A program made the translations under genes and the position numbers. The notes beneath the pieces are model-generated. The model worked only from the letters and a program-made list of their open reading frames with translations, did not search any database and was not told the DNA's origin. Shown here piece after piece: positions 14,756 through 17,195 of a stretch of 17,195 nucleotides of DNA (position 1 is its first letter; every line of letters starts with the position of its first letter). Source of the DNA: CAVPGH01 sp046726955 (GTDB taxonomy: Bacteria; Acidobacteriota; Vicinamibacteria; Fen-336); NCBI GenBank assembly GCA_046726955.1, contig JBKPBQ010000355.1, forward strand, positions 1 to 17,195, written 5' to 3'.

Positions 14756-17195
14756 AAAAGGGCCTGCTGCCAGTTCTCTCCATCGCTCTCGCCGTCGCGT
14801 CCTTCGCGGACGAGGGTGGCCCCGCTCTCCGCCTCGACGCCTGGCGCGTGATCGGCCCCGGCGCGGGCGGAACGATGCGGCGGCCCGCCGTCAGCCCCCA
14901 CGATTCACGCGTCGTGGTCGAGGGCTGCGACATGACGGGCGCCTACATCACGCGAGACGGCGGCGAGAGCTGGCGGATGTTCAACCTCGGCGCGCCGCCC
15001 TCCGCGTTTGCCTTCGACCCCGGGGACCCGAAGGTCATCTACGCCGCGACGGCCGCGCTCTTCCGGACGGAAGACGGCGGGCACACGTGGACCATGGTCT
15101 ACCCCGATCCTGCCCGGAACACGCAGGTGCACGCGCGGACCGACCACGGCGACTACGTCATCACGACCGACGACCCCGCGTACCTCGCGAGCGGCGCCGA
15201 CGTGGACATCCACGCGGTGGCCGTCGATCCCGAGGACTCGCGGCGCCTCGCCATGGCCGTGAGCAGCGCGGAGTCGCCGCGGCCGGGCTCGCCGCAGTCG
15301 CCCACGTGGCTCCTCGCCTCCGACGACCGCGGCCGGACCTGGACGCGCGTGGGGCCGCTTGCGACGGAGCGGGCCTTCGCCGTCGACATCGACGGCGCGG
15401 GCACCTCGCGCACCGTCCGCGTCGCCGCCGAGAGCGGCGTCTACGAGAGCGCCGGCGGAGCCTGGAAGCGGCTCGACGGGCCGCCCGCCGGAAAGCTCAC
15501 GTCGGCGAGCTTCGGCCGCGACGGCGCGACGCGTCTCGTGTACGCGACCACGGCAATCGAGCCGGGACCGCGAGGCGGCCTCTCCGTGTCGGAGGACGGC
15601 GGCCGGACGTGGCGGGCGGCGAACGACACGCTCCTCGCCGCCACGAGCTCCTTCGGCCGCGGCGAGGGGTGGGGCGGTGCTTCGGGCTCGCGGCCCGCGC
15701 TCGGGCCCGTCGCGGCGGCGTCGCGGCGAGGAAGCGTCGCCTACGTCGGCCTCCGCGGCATCCAGCGCGTGGCGGGCGGTCCAAAGGTCAACGGCATCGC
15801 GAAGACGACCGACGGCGGCCGGAAGTGGACCGTGGTCTTCGCGGAGTCGGACAAGGCGGCGGCGAACCTCGACGCGTCCTGGATCGAGGAGCGCGCGGCC
15901 ACCGACGGCCACTCGGTCTGGTTCGACGCGCCCTACGACCTCGCGGTCGCCCCCGGCGATCCCGACGTGTGCTTCGCCACCGACCTCTTCCGGACGTATC
16001 GCACCGAGGACGGCGGCAAGACGTGGGCGCAGGCGAACTCGGCGCGCCGCGGCCAGGGGTGGGTGAGCCGCGGCCTCGACGTCACGAACAGCTACGGCAT
16101 CCACTGGGATCCGTTCGACCCCAAGCGCGTCTTCATCTCGTACACGGACATGGGTCTCTTCCGGAGTGAGGACGCCGGCGCGAGCTGGACGGGCTCGACG
16201 GTGGGGGTGCCGCTCCGCTGGCGCAACACGACCTACTGGGTGGACTTCGATCCGGAGGTGCCGGGCCTCATGTGGGGCGCTTTCTCCGGCACGCACGACC
16301 TGCCGCGCCCGAAGATGTGGCGCCGCCGCGATCCCGACACCTTCGAGGGCGGCGTCGGCGTCTCCACGGACGGCGGCCGCACGTGGAAGCCGACCTGGAC
16401 ACGGATGCCGGAATCGGCGATCACGCACGTCCTCGTGGACCCGTCGAGCCCGAAGGGCCGGCGCACGATCTACGCCGCGGGCTTCGGACGCGGCGTGTTC
16501 AAGTCCACCGACAACGGTGCGACGTGGGCGCTCGAGAACGCGGGGATCGCCGAGAAGCAGCCGTTCGCCTGGCGGATCGTCCGCGCCGGCGACGGCACGC
16601 TCTACGTGGTGGTGGCGCGGCGCAGCGAGCACGGCGAGATCGGCGACGGCCGCGACGGGGCCGTCTACCGCTCGACGGACGGGGCGAAGCACTGGACCCG
16701 GCTCACCTTGCCGGAAGGAACGAACGGCCCCAACGGCCTGGCCGTGGACCCGCAGGACGCGAAGCGCCTCTACCTCGCGGCGTGGGGCCGCGCGACGCCG
16801 GGTGGCGACACCGGCGGCGGCATCTTCTCGAGTACGGATGGCGGTGCGAGCTGGAAGCCGGTGCTCACGGAATACCAGCACGTCTACGACGTCACGATCG
16901 ATCCGCGCGATCCCTCGAAGCTCTACGCGTCGGGCTTCGACCAGTCGGCGCTGCGGTCGGTGGACCGCGGCCAGACCAGGCCGCGCATCCGCGGGTTCAA
17001 CTTCAAGTGGGGGCACCGCGTGATCCCCGACCCCCGCGATCCCGCGAAGGTCTACGTGACCACGTACGGGGGGAGCGTGTGGCACGGTCCCGCGGCGGGC
17101 GACGAGAGCTCTCCGGAGGACGTCGTTCCGTCCGAGCGGATGCGCAGCGGAGGCCCGCATCTCGATTCCGCGCGGCTGTCGGAGCTCGTCGAGGC
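14752..17195 (+). CDS. Secreted Asp-box (BNR) repeat beta-propeller protein, 3' end outside the window
   Basis: The open frame runs from ATG 14752 to the window end: 814 codons without a stop. A leader (MKKGLLPVLSIALAVASFA) predicts export. Twelve Asp-box motifs (S/T-x-D-x-G-x-T/S-W type) occur at about residues 67, 106, 190, 280, 352, 418, 472, 538, 585, 641, 694 and 736. The last is degenerate, with Arg replacing Trp. Repeats of the type AFDPGDPKVIYAAT and VAVDPEDSRRLAMA precede many of the boxes. That number fits two beta-propellers, as in sortilin/Vps10-like or GH74-like proteins; sialidases usually have only about four boxes. Enzyme or binding activity cannot be assigned. It is the last visible gene of the operon and starts in a 4-base overlap with the oxidoreductase stop, with only a weak ribosome site of its own. 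Confidence 0.88.
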   Translation, partial: MKKGLLPVLSIALAVASFADEGGPALRLDAWRVIGPGAGGTMRRPAVSPHDSRVVVEGCDMTGAYITRDGGESWRMFNLGAPPSAFAFDPGDPKVIYAATAALFRTEDGGHTWTMVYPDPARNTQVHARTDHGDYVITTDDPAYLASGADVDIHAVAVDPEDSRRLAMAVSSAESPRPGSPQSPTWLLASDDRGRTWTRVGPLATERAFAVDIDGAGTSRTVRVAAESGVYESAGGAWKRLDGPPAGKLTSASFGRDGATRLVYATTAIEPGPRGGLSVSEDGGRTWRAANDTLLAATSSFGRGEGWGGASGSRPALGPVAAASRRGSVAYVGLRGIQRVAGGPKVNGIAKTTDGGRKWTVVFAESDKAAANLDASWIEERAATDGHSVWFDAPYDLAVAPGDPDVCFATDLFRTYRTEDGGKTWAQANSARRGQGWVSRGLDVTNSYGIHWDPFDPKRVFISYTDMGLFRSEDAGASWTGSTVGVPLRWRNTTYWVDFDPEVPGLMWGAFSGTHDLPRPKMWRRRDPDTFEGGVGVSTDGGRTWKPTWTRMPESAITHVLVDPSSPKGRRTIYAAGFGRGVFKSTDNGATWALENAGIAEKQPFAWRIVRAGDGTLYVVVARRSEHGEIGDGRDGAVYRSTDGAKHWTRLTLPEGTNGPNGLAVDPQDAKRLYLAAWGRATPGGDTGGGIFSSTDGGASWKPVLTEYQHVYDVTIDPRDPSKLYASGFDQSALRSVDRGQTRPRIRGFNFKWGHRVIPDPRDPAKVYVTTYGGSVWHGPAAGDESSPEDVVPSERMRSGGPHLDSARLSELVE

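Noticed and set aside
14905..17160. Minus-strand open frame (751 codons) opposite the Asp-box gene
   Set aside because: It mirrors the repeat gene with arginine-rich low-information text; the plus strand carries twelve Asp-box motifs and a signal peptide.
1..17195. CRISPR arrays, tRNA or rRNA genes, insertion-sequence inverted repeats, toxin-antitoxin pairs
   Set aside because: None seen by eye on either strand; the only mobile element supported is the group II intron.

Overview
The window comes from a high-GC bacterium whose main genes use strongly GC-rich third codon positions. A GWxTD-domain protein, a DUF222-like/HNH protein, secreted sugar-active enzymes and a sodium:solute symporter all fit Acidobacteriota (for example a Thermoanaerobaculia- or Holophagae-like lineage) or a related phylum. 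There is no rRNA, so this placement is an inference.

Region 1 (1-2021, + strand) is the body and 3' end of a mobile group II intron; its first bases lie left of the window. It encodes a reverse transcriptase/maturase with a YADD active site and no HNH endonuclease domain. Domains V and VI can be folded by eye, and the 3' splice junction falls at about 2021/2022.

Region 2 (2022-3039, - strand) is an HNH nuclease-type gene that the intron has cut. The intron lies antisense to it, so splicing cannot repair the message. The cut is just upstream of where the catalytic His-His of such HNH domains is expected.

Region 3 (3112-6788, - strand) is a two-gene unit: a secreted GWxTD-domain protein followed, after 5 bases, by a secreted GH20-like hexosaminidase that probably starts at TTG.

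Region 4 (6789-6895) is the short divergent intergenic region that must hold the promoters of both directions.

Region 5 (6896 to the window end, + strand) is a tightly packed six-gene operon: SSS-family symporter, DUF4091/GH123-like protein, Tat-exported heparinase II/III-type lyase, conserved secreted protein of unknown function, Gfo/Idh/MocA oxidoreductase, and a secreted Asp-box (BNR) beta-propeller protein that runs off the right edge. Four of the five junctions are 4-base GTGA/ATGA overlaps; the other is a 6-base gap.

Together regions 3-5 look like a catabolic locus for a polysaccharide containing N-acetylhexosamine and uronic acid (glycosaminoglycan-like). The GH20, DUF4091, lyase and propeller proteins would act outside the cytoplasm, the symporter would import the released sugar, and the oxidoreductase would process it inside. 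No SusC/SusD pair, sulfatase, sensor or transcription factor is visible, so this is not a classical Bacteroidetes-type locus. The substrate is inferred from family membership only.
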